DNA of 64,000 nucleotides from Pachyseris speciosa (GCA_016490735.1 JAEMWC010001014.1:37501-101500), one strand, 5' to 3'; shown: positions 34,452 through 47,552, numbered from the stretch's first letter. Translations and numbers: made by a program. The notes: generated by a model not told the origin, from the sequence alone.

Positions 34452-35061
34452 CATTTTCATTTCTGTTAGTTAAGTCATTTAACTATTGCGGTATTTCAGT
34501 GCAACAAAATGTGTTTTGTTTTAAGCTGAACATCAACAGCACGAAAGACTTTCTCAGCGCTGCAACAAAATATGTTAAACACGATGCTAGCACTGGTCTT
34601 TGTCTTTCAAACATTCCCATTAATGAATTTCATCTTTACTTCGGCTCAAGTTTCGGAATTTCTACTGAGACGAATTTTAATGGCCGCCAGTTAATGATCG
34701 TTAATGGCCAGTTTTATTCAGCTTTCTGTATTTGCTGGCGGGTTCATTGACCATATAAGGTACAGCAGGTATATGAGCTGGTGGCCTGTGTCCGACTCGA
34801 CAATGAAAATGTTGGAAATCTCATATATGCAGTTCACTTTTTAACAAAAACATGTATTATGTTCGGCCAAAAAGTAGACTACGAGGTTCCTTTATTTTCA
34901 TTATGCACAGTAAAGAGATCGAGTTAAACGCGCGAGCGCACTCGAGAATTGCTTCCAGTTAATTAGGATAAGCGCAGTGCGCGGGAGGACATTTTTTATT
35001 ATATGATAAAAAAAAATAAGGGACAACTCGTACGTTTGGGCACAACCCGCACGCTCTAGTG

Positions 35062-35062
<1 letters not shown>

Positions 35063-35114
<52 letters not shown>
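35063..35114. repeat. (ATT)n microsatellite
   Basis: About 17 ATT units at the left border of the A-only segment. The Penelope-type 3' end faces it (CGGCGAGACATGACTAACC near 35,224), consistent with insertion into, or tailing by, this repeat. Confidence 0.9.
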
Positions 35115-35852
35115 AAGTAAAACCGGAAATAACAATATACAATTATATATCCCATAAAAAGGTAGATATAAGGCAAAGAAACAAAATGATGGTCGAAAAG
35201 GGTAACTTTTAATGCCATATATTACGGCGAGACATGACTAACCTTCTTCAGGGGCAACACTGAAGCAAAGTAAAAATGGAGAAAACGGTTACAATACAGA
35301 AATAGAAATAATAGACGTGTACTGAAGCGGCTACCAAAAAAGTGGCATTCCCAAGGTGGCATTCCCAAGGTGGTAAGAACAATGATAAGTTGTGATGAAT
35401 TTGCAATTTTGTTAGACTCTGCAACAAAGTTAAGACATAAGTAGATACTGCTACGTAAGGGGTAGAACCAGAAGAAAAAAGTACAATCAGTTGAAGGTTC
35501 AGAACCCCTGCCCACCCATTCATGCACTACTGACTTATTATTTAGACCTTGTAGACATTGTTTCTCTCACTTAACTTCTCATGGTTTTGAAAGTTATTTG
35601 TTGCTGAGCCAGCAAGCCAGAGCTTACTAATAAATGTAAAAAAAAAAAAATGGTTGTATTGAAATTTGGGGGTTAAATGTTGTACAGACGGAAGATTGTA
35701 TTCATATTTTTGTGGATATTTATTATGAGTGGGCTTGGATCGAGGCAAGTGTGTTTCTACGTCTTTGGGAAAATAGTTGACAATTTTTCTTTATTATTTT
35801 TACCTTTTTTAGTTTTTGCATATTAATTAATTCATACCAGAAATCACAAGTG

Positions 35853-35970
<118 letters not shown>

Positions 35971-35999
35971 TCTGAAAACACGCCTACCGCTCTTGTTCT

Positions 36000-38400
36000 G
36001 ACAGTTTTTTTAGTTCACGATAAACCAAAAATTAAATGTTTTGCAATTTTTTTCTTTGGTTAAATTACGAAGGAAGACATCGCCCGCTATGTTTGTCATC
36101 GAATCGTAGATTCTCCACACCTCGCGATTCACACGTCATTTTGTTTAACCAATCACAGAAAGTGAATCGACCTTCTGAAACGAAGCGACGGTTTGCTTGC
36201 GACAGCGCTGTAGCTGTGGTGAAAGTGGTATTTGCGGTCAAGTTTAACAAAGTAATGGGAAATTTCTAGTCCGAAGCTTAACTACATTCAAAACGGTGAA
36301 ATGATTTTGAAATTTGGTTCATCCTGTCTCATAAAAACCTTAGACCAAGTCAGTGGATTAACGAGCACATGAACGCTGTGTGATACCTCGTTCGACTCTC
36401 TCGTTCCGCCACTTCGACTAGGTCACCTGAAGATGTGTTAGACTGTGAAAATATTTTTAACTGGCCACTCTGGGAAGAATTATATCAATGCTTGATGGAC
36501 GGCTTTTTGGATGTATCTAAAGCGTTGTGAAAGGGATTGAATTCGCGCCGCGACTGCAATCGACAACACATAAATTTTCCCGCTGTGCTTTGAGCATGAC
36601 TGAAGACGAAGGATGTGCGATTTACGCAGTGGCCCGATGTAGCCTTTTCGACGATTGGAGAAAGTATTTACCGTCGCCCTTTTATTTAGTCGTTTTCTTC
36701 AAAAAACTTACGGTCAACCGATAAGCCAGATAAGCGTTGTCTTTGTTTACGTGCCCAACTTTTGTATGGCTCGGCAAGAAGTTAAGCCTTCTCTCAAATT
36801 TGGTTTTCAAGTTTATCGTCAGTTTGTTTGTGAAGAAGGTTTTCAGGATTTCTGTGTTGGACCCATTCTTATAGCAAATTACATTTTAATTTCCCTTCAG
36901 TTTAAAAAATAGATTCAAATGAAATTTACCGTAAGCTTAAGCTTATAATTTAAACATTGTTGTAAAAAGGTTTTTCCTCAGACTACCATTGTAAATAGGT
37001 GCCACAAACCAGAAGCGTAACACTTTGTAAAACTGCCAAATCTATTAAAACAATTATTTGCTTTGTTTTTTTTCGACTGGTTCTTGGTCGGTTTTGACAT
37101 AAACTTAAGTACTTGACTTCTTCAGAGTTATTAAGCTTAGGTACTTTCCGCGTTTAGCGCGTACGTACACGAACTCGCACAAACAGCCATGATTTTAAAA
37201 CTTTTCTCTGTTTCTGCTGAATCTTTGACATACAATTTTTAGCTTTATAAAATTGAATTAAATTATGTGAACCCCCATGCATTACAACCTCTGTGAAAAC
37301 GTTTTGTGTAGTACAGTAATTTTTCAGATACAACAAAATGTTTCGCCACTCAAATTAAACTTATGTGTCGGAATCGTGTAATTCATTAGGGTAATCCATT
37401 TGAAAGCACGAACTGTTCCAGTATTTGTTTATGCGCAACTATTTTTCTTAGGCCAATACTTTGAATAATGGCTTTATTGTACACTTTGTTATAATTGTAA
37501 TAGGGAATTTAGTTCATGGACAGTATAAAATAAAGTTTTGATGTTTGTGCGAATGAAGGTAACGTTTTAAGTTCCGGTTGAAAATAAAGTAATCATTTAT
37601 TCCGTCACTGTTTAAGATACGTTTTTAACCTTCAAATATCGTATTTAGTAAAATTACTGAGCTTGCATCGGTTGCCTTAAGCAACTTAAATTGTTTCATT
37701 TAATGTTAGCATTAATTTGATTTCATTCGCATTGCTGCAACTTCTAGTTTAAGTTTTATAATTTCAAGAATTAAACAACACTTTTTAGGTGGGAAGTGCA
37801 TTTAAGTGTACCACAAACGCGCTTTTTTGTTTTGTTTTGTTTTTTTTTTTACAAACAGCAACAACTATCTGTATCAACTTACCTTCTCAGGTATACATTG
37901 TCCCTGAGCAGACAACAGCCATAAAAAAAAATAATTAAAAAAGTCGTCAAAAGTTCCGTTTAAAGAAAATGCAAGTCCAGTCCGTTGTCCAGTCCTTGGA
38001 ATTTTTTTTTCTGGCTAACCTTTTGTGACGCGGCGTCGCAGTGAACAAAAAGCGCGCGAAAGTATAGCCTCGTTTTCGTTCTTTCCTCCAGGCCCTCTCC
38101 TCTGAAAAAAATCTTAAACATCGATCATCGCCAAAAGCAATTGAAATTAGAAGAAACTGACAACGCCATCATAAAGAGCATACTCTCAAGCCTTAGGCAA
38201 AATTTTCTTTTGTTCCTACCTCAAATGGTCGTTGAGCAGGAAGCTGACAAACTTTTCAGTTAGATTTTCTACTGCCGCACTTTCTTAGGAAAAAGTAATC
38301 ATGGCCATTTTTTAAAACACTATTTATTAAACTACAACTTCGCTTAAAAATATTCTTGGAGAAAGGTTCTAGTAAACTTTTAGAGCGAATGTTAAACTTC
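36000..38400. other. 2.4 kb without recognised gene
   Basis: Open frames are below 90 codons, and no domain, TIR or strong splice pattern was recognised. A CCAAT-containing stretch (near 36,147) and a poly-T (37,834-37,851) are the only notable points. Confidence 0.4.
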
Positions 38401-38404
38401 GGTC

Positions 38405-38730
38405 CGTTCTGGTCACGTGACCGATGACGTCACAGCATTAAAAATGACAAAAATGTATATTTCATAAAAATATCTACCAATATCCAAATTTTTGTTTCCT
38501 CGCGTTTAATGCAACGCGAGATAGCACTTGTACCCAGACTCCCACTTATTGAAAATTGTATATACCTCCCTTAATATTTATATTTTGTTCGGTACCCGGG
38601 CAGTCCGAAATGGCTCACACCATTGTGCTTCAAACCACGTTGACTGCTTTTGCAATAACAAAATAACTTCGTCACAGTGAGCAAAAACATACTTGTGAGC
38701 AAAGTCACGTGACCAATGACGTCATCACCC
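38405..38730. promoter_or_regulatory. Two composite CACGTG-ATGACGTCA sites
   Basis: GTCACGTGACCGATGACGTC at about 38,412 and GTCACGTGACCAATGACGTC at about 38,705 are near-identical, 293 bp apart. Each combines an E-box (CACGTG) and a CRE-like TGACGTCA core 5 bases apart. They may be repeat-borne; a weaker relative lies in the B MITE near 57,384. Regulatory function is inferred only. Confidence 0.4.
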
Positions 38731-38884
38731 TTAGTCTTGTACAATAATTAGTTTATGGTAAGACTTATTTCTAGACAACGTGGGGGTCTTGCTGCCCTCA
38801 AACTGACCAAGTTATTTGGGATTGACGATTTTCCAGCTGCAAAGAATTCTGGGAAGGTTCTTATTATAATTATATATTGTTATT

Positions 38885-38886
38885 TA

Positions 38887-38923
<37 letters not shown>

Positions 38924-39290
38924 ATTATTATCTCTTTTATCACAGTCTTTGCTGGTGTTCTTTTTGTGCATCAGCCGGGCGCAAACCATGCACCTAGAGC
39001 GTCAGTCACTCAAGTCAATCATTCTATCATACACTGAGCACCTTTCTGAGGATTCGCGCAGATCCCAGCATGCAGATCTTTTGAATGTCTGTCACAGTAG
39101 CTCTCTCTGATACTTTCTTGATGTTTTCTACCATACCCTTCTTCACTGTACCAAGCGCACCAACAACCACAAGGATCATATCATATCACGGGGATACAGT
39201 TTTCATATGCCACATTCTCTGTATTTCTAGTTCTAGGTCTTTGTACTTGCTTTTTTTTTTCAGTTTCCTTCAGTGCGATGTTTCTATCTG
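38885..39290 (-). pseudogene. LINE 3' end fragment with TAA-type tail
   Basis: On the minus strand a frame reads YKDLELEIQRMWHMK, then VVVGALGTVKKGM and SARILRKVLSV, the C-terminal block of a widespread non-LTR retrotransposon polyprotein as I remember it. It is followed downstream on that strand by a (TAA)n tail (38,885-38,935). One stop lies in the middle. The 5' part is missing, as in typical truncated insertions. Confidence 0.7.
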
Positions 39291-39330
<40 letters not shown>

Positions 39331-39705
39331 GCGATATAATGTTCCGACGTTTCGGCGACCTCATGACGCCATTCTCAATGAATGAATAATACAAGCGAGT
39401 TCAACGGAGTTCGATCTGAGATTTACATTGATGGAGTTAATTTAAATAAATACTTTGGCGCGGATCGAATCTGTTTGTACATTCAAGCGTGGTCTTAATT
39501 GTTTGATGTACAGCATTTCGTTAATTAAACAATCAAATTTGTTCCTGCATTTTTTCGATTCGATCCGCGCCAAAGTATTTATTTAAATTAACTCCATTAA
39601 TGTAAATCTAAGATCTTACTCCGTTGAACTCGCTTGTATCATTCATTCCTTGAGAATGGCGTCATGAGGTCGCCGAAATGTCGAAACATTATATCCCTAG
39701 TTTTT
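39331..39705. mobile_element. Penelope-like 3' ends as an inverted repeat between TTA and TAA tracts
   Basis: Arms of about 140 bp (39,331-39,470 and 39,566-39,705) are complementary: GATCGAATC/GATTCGATC inside, and ATATAATGTTCCGACGTTTC against GAAATGTCGAAACATTATAT outside. The centre encodes, on the minus strand, a decayed GIY-YIG C-terminus. (TTA)n lies outside the left arm (39,292-39,330) and (TAA)n outside the right arm (39,730-39,790). Confidence 0.8.
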
Positions 39706-39728
39706 ACTTGCCTGTGTATTTATAAAGT

Positions 39729-39765
<37 letters not shown>

Positions 39766-39805
39766 TATTATTATTATTATTATTATTATGATTATTATTA
39801 TTATT

Positions 39806-41455
39806 TTCTTCTTGTGACTTTTAGAGATAAAGGTAGCATCACTTTATAAATAATATTACGATGTTTTCGTGGCCACTGGACCGGAACTGATCTCGATGTT
39901 TGAGAAGCTTGCCGTCTAGAAACCGGATTGACCCTATAGTCTTTCTTGCAGAAACAGCAAAGATGGCCGGAGGCTGTTGCTCTAGCAGGTGGCATTGTAG
40001 TTGAAATGCAGCCATTCGTAAACATCTTAAACAGCTTCGTAAGTTTCAAAGAAATCCCTTAGGCTAGATTCATCAGCTGTACCACACCGATCAGGAGCAC
40101 TCTGTGTACATTCTGTAGCCTGGGTGGTAGGCGTAAAAGGGGAGGGGGAGGGGAGAGAAAAAGAGAGGGAAGATTGAGAGGAATGGGAAGGAAAGCTGAA
40201 AAGGAATGCGAGGGTTGTCCAATACACCCGATCTGAGTCGGATCAACTGAGGTGGTTGACGGCCCGTCTCACCGGAAGTCATTTCGCGAAAATTCCAGCA
40301 TAATGTCATAAAGGTTATACCGGAAGGTGTAAGTGTCCATCCGACACGGATCGTTACGGCCCCTCATATGAAAAGACGAGCCGCCTCACCGGAAGTCATC
40401 TCGCGAGGGACTTAGAACAATGAATGAGTTGCCAGCAATTGGATACCTATGTTATGAGCAACGGATAATGATAATGGGATCGCCTGGGAGCAAAGATTTC
40501 ATTTCGCTAGAAAGAAATGTATGGCGTAAAGTTGTTTCTTCGTAAAAAGCAGTGATTTTCGCCCTGATTTTGTGAGAAGCGAAGGTGACTAATGCGGTCG
40601 GTGCGTGGAAGTTAACGTGTGATTAATGCGGTAAAATCTATTGATAAACACTTTGTTGCGAAAGGCAGATTGTGAAATCCACTGAATTTGCATCAAGTGA
40701 TGGTCTCGAAATAGTACGAGTCATCCGTTCTGAAATGGTCATTAATGCAAGCTAGCGGACCTATACAAGGAAACAACCTCCAGGGATCAAAAGTAGTCAA
40801 AGCCACTAATCATTCATTGTTGTTATGGGTCATCGTTTTCTAGGTAGTCGGTTTTCTGTGCCGTCGAATTTTGGGTCGTCGTTTCCTAGGCAAACATAAC
40901 ACAAGCAATATTGACTTACTTAAAAAAAATACTTTGTATTAGAGAAGGCAGTGATGCTCTAGTCTGTACATGATGAAGATGGAACCATAGTGTGAAAATA
41001 AAATGTGGAAAGGAATTCAGATATTGTTATTCTAACTTTGCCGTAATATTACAACCCTGTAGCTGAATCAGTGAAGTTCTGTTTGCCACTTGTGCGAGGC
41101 CGAGTGAAGGCCACTATGGCCTCTTGTTTCCTTCTTATTCCCCAAGCGGTAAATAGCAAGACAACGCTCCGCCGTCACGCCCGGTAGACATGCGCAAAAG
41201 GGGTCGAGAATGGATATGCACATGACGTCACAAGGTTTACGCATCGAGCGTGGGGGAATTGACGGCTTACACATTCCCCTAGTCAGATGCAATGACGAAG
41301 CGAGGTCCAGACCAAATAGGCTGTTTGTAAAGCTGTATAAATAAGCTGAATGCGGATGGGTGAAAAGTTGACTTTCTCTTTTTTGTCTGACGCCCCCTTA
41401 ATGTTTCTTTAGAAACATAATGCCAACTCCCTCCCTGGTCCCACCAAAAACTGTC
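39806..41455. other. End block of segment A, no recognised gene
   Basis: Collinear with B 58,307-59,778. It includes a minus-strand frame (39,801-40,049; SGHLCCFCKK, SVPVQWPRKH) that stays open in B (58,306-58,557) with many replacements, a purine-rich tract (40,120-40,210) and AATCGAGTCG-family modules (40,210-40,410). The Cys-containing frame is not recognised and may be TE-derived. Confidence 0.4.
40208..40410. repeat. ACCGGAAGTCA module family, copy in A end block
   Basis: It begins GTCCAATACACCCGATCTGAG and has two CTCACCGGAAGTCA modules. The B counterpart (58,733-58,800) has lost one module. Confidence 0.7.
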
Positions 41456-41514
41456 ATTTTACTATTTAAACCGAAGGAATCGTTATATCGTTCGTTTATA
41501 CTACCAAATTTTTA

Positions 41515-41631
41515 GTACTGCAACCAAGTTTGGCACCATTGCGGAAAAGAAACACTACAAAAATGGAAAAAGTCAAGGAAAGGGCTTTAAGATATGTCTA
41601 TAATGATAAACATGCATCCTATCAGTTAACA
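41515..41631 (+). pseudogene. LINE reverse-transcriptase C-terminal fragment
   Basis: The plus frame reads APLRKRNTTKMEKVKERALR then YVYNDKHASYQ, matching the line KxxxxKMEKxQERALRxxYND common near the end of non-LTR reverse transcriptases as remembered. It is cut off by the adjacent MITE at 41,631. It lies in the junction between A and B. Confidence 0.7.
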
Positions 41632-41815
41632 ATTGGTTCATGGGTCAGCGTGCGTTCATCGAGAAGTGAAGCACGCGGGAAGTTTGGACAGCACGAAAGA
41701 TGCGTAAGAGTTACTCGAGGCGTAGCCGAGAGCAACTCTAGCTTCTTGAGTGCTCTCTAAACTTCCCAAGTGCTTCATATCTCGATGAACGCACAGCTGA
41801 CACATGAACCAATTG
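41630..41815. mobile_element. MITE with ACAATTGGTTCATG inverted ends
   Basis: ACAATTGGTTCATGGGTCAG at the left is complemented by CTGACACATGAACCAATTGT at the right, and GCGTTCATCGAGA by its complement. About 185 bp with no coding capacity. Confidence 0.85.
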
Positions 41816-41828
41816 TTTTATAACATTT

Positions 41829-42262
41829 TCAACGCGGTAGTAATAGTTTAAATATTAAATGAAAGCTTACTGTCACCGAGGAACTTCGCATGGCTTTCCT
41901 TAATTGGGCCAATTTAACGAGGGCCCCTACGGCTTTCTTTCTTATGGCGCTAATGTCTTTCTTAAAGTCCTCGTCGGGCGTGATGTTCGCCCTCGCATTG
42001 TACCTAAGAGTCTTAGGGCATGAGCCCTTCTCTAAGTGGGTGCTCAGCAGACTGATGGAACCGAATTTGGAGTTCAGTAGTGGAGCTTTCAATCTTCTCC
42101 TGGATGGAGTTTAGTTCTTCTTCATGGCGTGACCTATTTTCATCAGGGCTGCCAGTAGTTTTGGCGGACTTTGGTGGGACTTCCCTTTGGCGCTTCCTGC
42201 CTTTTTCGTTGCTCGTTTTCTCAGGGCCTACAGGCTCTTTGGTTTTGTGTTCACTGGGCATT
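41829..42262 (-). pseudogene. TE-associated small ORF protein with frame change
   Basis: On the minus strand a frame from 42,262 (MPSEHKTKEPVGPEKTSNEK, a charged Lys/Glu-rich part, then EEELNSIQEKIESSTTELQ) shifts near 42,080 into FGSISLLSTHLEKGSCPKTL, ARANITPDEDFKKDISAIRK and KAVGALVKLAQL. I recall related short proteins repeated across cnidarian genomes, probably from a mobile element, function unknown. The 5' end abuts the CCAATACACC end of the module family at 42,281. Confidence 0.55.
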
Positions 42263-42280
42263 TCTAAGCAGAGACAAACA

Positions 42281-42560
42281 TCCAATACACCAGAATCGAG
42301 TCGAATCGTCAGCAAGCACAGGCAATTCGACTCACCGGAAGTCAGATCGCGGGTTAAAACCGACTCACCGAAAATTAAATCGCAACTTGAAAGGGAAGTC
42401 ATGTTCTGAAGATAAGAGCAAAGCAACCTCTTTCCCAGAGGGACGGAAGGAGAGGACCCTGGGAACGAGGTTGAGCCAAAGGTGCTACCAAATGTCGACG
42501 AGTCGATCGATTCGTCTACAGGAAAGTCGATTCGACTCACCGGACATCAGGTCGCGACGC
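42281..42560. repeat. AATCGAGTCG / ACCGGAAGTCA module family, copy at start of B
   Basis: The counterpart of 4,766-5,056, beginning CCAATACACCAGAATCGAG. The coincidence of both duplication starts with the same repeat end suggests recombination at this repeat. Confidence 0.7.
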
Positions 42561-44814
42561 GGAGTAAAGAATGATATGAAATAATAATGATGATTGAGTA
42601 AAAACAAATTACAAAGCAACGTGAGATAATGAATGCACATGCACCTCCCTCGTTCTTAAAGCGTGTGCGCGAAAGTGAAGATTGTGGCTGAGTCATTCAT
42701 GCATGAGATGACATGAAATAATAATGATGAACGAATGCACATGCACCTTCGTGATTAAGTTTGGGGAACATAAGCTTGAAAGTGTCCCTGTCGCCAACTG
42801 CGTTTATTTCCTCATGTCCTCCGGCCAACATTTTCAGCGGGAAAAAGCGTTTCCGTTGATAACTTTAAACAGTTGTGCTCTTTCGTCGGATATCTCACCC
42901 TTTGTCGGGTATCTGATGGTGTCACGGTACTCTCGCAGTGTAGTCATCGTTGGGATGGAATGATCTCGTGAGAGCAAACGTTGAGTGATAAATTTTGGTT
43001 AGAACATCAATTACCAATCAAGTGCCGCGCATCCTATATAATTATTCAATTGCGTTGTAAGTTTTACCACATGTTTCGGTTCTTTTGTGATATGTTCCTC
43101 GCACTATTGCTCGATTAGTTTCCATTGTTATAAAAAAAAAAAAGTCTCACGTCCAATTCATGGCACTGCGATCTACATAGTGGCAAACATTCAGGTTATA
43201 AAAGCACTAATCTTTGACAATTTTATTTTTCTTTTGCGCGAGTTTCTCTGTAATTTAGGTATCAACGGGATATCCTGCGTGCTCCGACCGCTATTATGGT
43301 TTTTGTTCTGGCGTTTGCTACAAAAGTCGGTCAAGTTACGTAGTACCAACCGGCCGATTATATTAATTTGACCTTGTGTACAGGGTGGGTATTAATTCCT
43401 ATTGTCATAGCAATTTCCACACTTAGTTCATTTCATGAGACTAATTTTGTAGGGGCAAGTAATGAACGGAGTAGTTTGTCGTATAGCCATTAAAATATAA
43501 GTTATAAATACTGTACGTTTAGTTAGAATGGTGCAATTTGGCGAGTTAACTTGGTGGTGAACGGAAGAAGCTTGACGGTGACAAAGATTTTCTTGGCGAA
43601 GCTGAGAGTTTGTTTTATTTGTTTCCGGAGGAGGTCTTCATGGTTTTCAGTTTCTGTTACAGTAAAAGCCCGCATAAAAGAAAGAGTGGATAAAGATTTT
43701 ACAAAAGAGGATACCAAATGCATAAGAACCAAGTAAACCTAATAAATTCAAGTGGTTCTTATACTTAAGGAAGTAAAGAGAACCACCTTACTTTTAGAAT
43801 AGTTTTAATGTTGCAATGTTGTTAATTTGACTCGCGAACCTATTCCAAAGCTAATATCTACCATTTATCAAGGCCAGCAACCCCCATGTAATACATAACA
43901 ACAATTCCCAAATTTGAGAAGATAGTCTTTGGTCACAATTATTCAAACAGAGTCAGTTGTCAATACATTGTATAATTTTCAAACAGAACTTAAAGCATGG
44001 CCGAAAATTTCGGATATTTGAGCCCGCACGGTAGTAGCGGCTTTTCCCATATCTCGGCCAAATGTACCTCAAATGTCCCTCAAAAGCATCGTTTGATAGC
44101 ATTTTTCGTGGATTTTGTCCGCCTTTGCTCGTTTTGGCAATACCTTCAGCCAGCGGAATTCATTTGACCATAAACAAAATTGTATTTCACCCCTCGATCT
44201 GTCCTAAAAATATGTGCCCGGTGGTTGGCATGTCTGCAGTTGTAGATTCGTTTTACTCAAAAACAACACATGAGTTACACATGTGAGGCTAAATGCTACA
44301 AGGCAGCCCCATGCTTCAACTACTGTGAATCCCGCTTCCCGAAGTTCCCGCGCTCGTCTGAAAGAACGTTAATGTAAGTCGCACGAAATGTGATGTCCGA
44401 GATTTCTGGCCATGATTAGTTATAACAGCTTCAGGTTGCTTTTCGCAAAGTGTACAAAAAAAAAACAACAACAACAAATAAACAAACAAACAAAGAAAAC
44501 AAAATACAGTACCTAACTGAGTAGACACTCCCGTACCTTTCAAATAAAATTATTCATCAAAGCCTAAAAACATGTTTCAAGTACAACGACATTCAATATT
44601 ATGTCGAAAAAAGTTTCAACTGCCCTGGTTTTCCTTGTCCTTCACCACTTACACAATCAGCCAGAACAAAAACAGAACCTACAATGAGACTGGCTAGTAT
44701 GCTTTCCCACGGGCGCCGGCTGCAGGTAATGAATTTCAAATTAAAAAAGAAACGCCTCTCCACCATATTCCTGATCTATCGTGATGGTCGTCGTAATTAC
44801 TTTTGGTTTCATTT

Positions 44815-45232
44815 CATGACTCCACACAAACCGAACGATTCCATCGAACCGAGTCCAATCGACATCGTATTCCACCCTTCCCAGCTGACTTGCTGCCTAA
44901 GACTCACGCGAATCAACTTCCCGTGAGAAGATTCGACAGCCACACAGACGAATCGATCGATTCGATCGAATCGAGTCGAATCGACAACGTATTCCACCCT
45001 CCCTGTTGCCTTGCACCGGTACGGTGTCTAAGACTCTCGCGAATCGACTTCCGGTGAGACAATTCGTCTGCCTACACAGACGAATCGATCGAATCGAGTC
45101 GAATCGACGACGTATTCCATCCTCCCCGTTGCCTTGCAGTGATGTTATGTCTAAGACTCTCTCGAATCGAATTCCGGTGAGACGATTCGTCTGCTAACAT
45201 AGACGAATCGACTCGATTTGGGTGTATGGGAC
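44815..45232. repeat. ~122-bp tandem modules of the AATCGAGTCG family (B)
   Basis: GTATTCCACC or GTATTCCATC starts lie at 44,867, 44,989 and 45,112, the same spacing as in A. Palindromic ATCGATCGATTCGATCG clusters occur in each unit. Confidence 0.85.
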
Positions 45233-45712
45233 AACCCTCACGAAACCGCAAAGGGGTCCAACCACTCCCCCCTGTACCACGGTGAGGGTAATTAGGAGTT
45301 TGCTTGTACGTCCGAGGCTTAAATCGCTCGACGACTTGCCCTATGACTAACGGTTTTATTTGTATTACTATCATACCAATTTAAGTTGATGGACGATTAT
45401 AAATTAAAATAATAAAAACATCAAGTACATATCTATTTACGCCATAGATAAAGCAATGCCGTCTCCACGGCGGTCCGCAAGTATTTCATGTTGCGTTTGA
45501 CTACGAGCATTTAACTGGGGGTTTTCCAGGTACTTCGTTAGTTAGTTGGTACTTAGTTGTGTAACTAAATGGTTGATTATTCGAATAGTCATATCTGTTT
45601 TTTTAATTTTTTTCCAGTGCATAAAACGTTATACGACTTAGATATACCACTAGATAGCGGCTGGATAACGTTATCCAAGCAAGCTTCCAACCACCGAAAT
45701 GCCGCAAATGGA

Positions 45713-46462
45713 TAAATTTTTATCCGCCGAATAGCGACTTATTCGTTGCTTGAACAACCGGGGCCTGATCTATATGTCGCTTCGATTTCATGTATGTTTA
45801 GGCTGTTGACCAACTGTCGGCGTAATATAGTAAGTTGACTAATAGTTATAAGGCGTTGATAAATAGGTGGTTTCTTTCACGACCACAAATGATTTTATTA
45901 ATTGATAGAGTCAAGCACTTATTATCGATACAAAAGTATTTTTCTCCTTATGACAAATTCAATGTGCTTGTTTGTTTCAGTAAAGCGAACGTGTTTCTAT
46001 ATCGAGAAACATATCCCATTTGTGACATTTACGTCTCTGGTGTTGGCCAAGAGCGCGAAAATGGGACGACTAACAATATTTGCGCCTCTGGAGAGGAGGA
46101 TTAAGCGACAAGTGGTCGATTACGGAAAGTTAAAAACAATAGAAATTTTTAAACCGTTAGCTGCAAAAGAGGCCGCGGTCGCTTAGGAGAGGCGGTCGCC
46201 TTCTAGAGGTCCCAATTACAGTCATTTGACAGAGAAAGTTTGGCATTTTGGAAAAGCGGTCGTTTACGGAAGTCGCTTGCAAAATGTAGTCACAAAGAGA
46301 GGTTCGACTGTAGTTGACGCGTGTACTTTTAATTAATCGCTTCTACGCAATCCCAAATAAATAAAATGCCATGCGTCATACCCCTTAATTTCAACAGATT
46401 ACCAAGCTGGCGCATTTTTACCATTTTGTTTTTAATATTTGAGGAGACAGCACCAAATTAAA
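45713..46462. mobile_element. B-only segment with GGATAA/TTATCC and GGTCG-rich MITE pieces
   Basis: A goes straight from GCCGCAAATGGA to TGTGTTCAACTAAAACG. B inserts this 0.75 kb, which includes a palindromic GCGACTTATTCG...GAACAACCGGGGCC end and a repeat-like stretch with GCGGTCGCTTAGGAGAGGCGG ending in AGAGGTTCGACTGTAGTTGA. No host gene was seen. Confidence 0.55.
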
Positions 46463-47552
46463 CGTGTTCAACTAAAACGTATCTAGTAACAGCATTATGT
46501 TATATTTGAGTGTTTCCGTCAGGATGTCTCCACGGCAACACGATTTTGACTGCATTTTTTTAATTTGCTATTTATTATCATTTTTAACAGAAAAAGCCTC
46601 ATTTGCATATACTCTCAACACACCAATTTGCTTATGCGACTACAAAACTAGTTTCGTCTAAAGACCTCGTCAGTTGGTCGCCACGATTGTTTTATCTAGT
46701 TTTTTAACAAAACTAGTTTCGTCCAAAGACCTCGTCAGTTGGTCGCCATGATTGTTTTGTTTTATCAAACAATCATGGCGACCAACCAGAAGTATTGAAG
46801 GATGATAGGATGTAGTTTTCCGTACTCTTGGAGTGAGGTGTTCTATTTTCCAGTAAGTTTGCAATAAAGAAACACTTCCAGTTTTTCCGATTTATCTTCG
46901 ACCATCTCAGATGATCGGAGATATCAGTGAATTTGTGTGTTAAAATTAGTCTGCCGCAATATCTGGGATGACCGGGATATCGTGAATTCTCCATTATTCT
47001 GGAATTTACCTCAGCCTAGTGTGACATCAGCATCATGATCTATGTGCATGGTCATGTGTGATATAGGTTTTTCAAAAGATGGTTTTTAAACTGTATTAAC
47101 CGAATCAGTGTTTGAGAATCACGAGCTTTGAAAGGAGCAAAGCTTGTTCAATCCATCGAGTACAACAAGGTGCATCGGTAACGGGAGAGGAGTCTTCCAC
47201 GAGGAGTGCGCAGTTTGAAGAGATTTTTTGGTACACGTAGAACAAACGGCTATACCAGTTGGACTCAGCCAGAAGTCATTTATGACTCTGCTGGCACATC
47301 TTATGCATCGGAGATGCCAGAGTCGCAAGTATATTGCTAACAAATATTCTGCTATCTACGCCTGCTTGCACAAGAAAAATTAGTTCTTTCTGCCGGCACC
47401 GAAGGTTTGAAGCTCTAGCTCTCCTCGATTAATTGCTACTGACAGCAACGACAATTCCTTGCAAATTTTATGGATCTCCTTAGGAAAAAGATTTTGCTTC
47501 AAAAAGAAAAGTGCAGGCCCATCAATTTATTTACTATCTGTTATTTTCCTAC

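Noticed and set aside
34298..34750. 150-codon plus-strand frame
   Set aside because: A third of it is a translated (CATA)n microsatellite and B lacks that part; no domain or splice support.
42080..42584. Plus-strand frames of 109-137 codons
   Set aside because: They are shadows of the minus-strand TE-associated ORF and of palindromic AATCGAGTCG modules.
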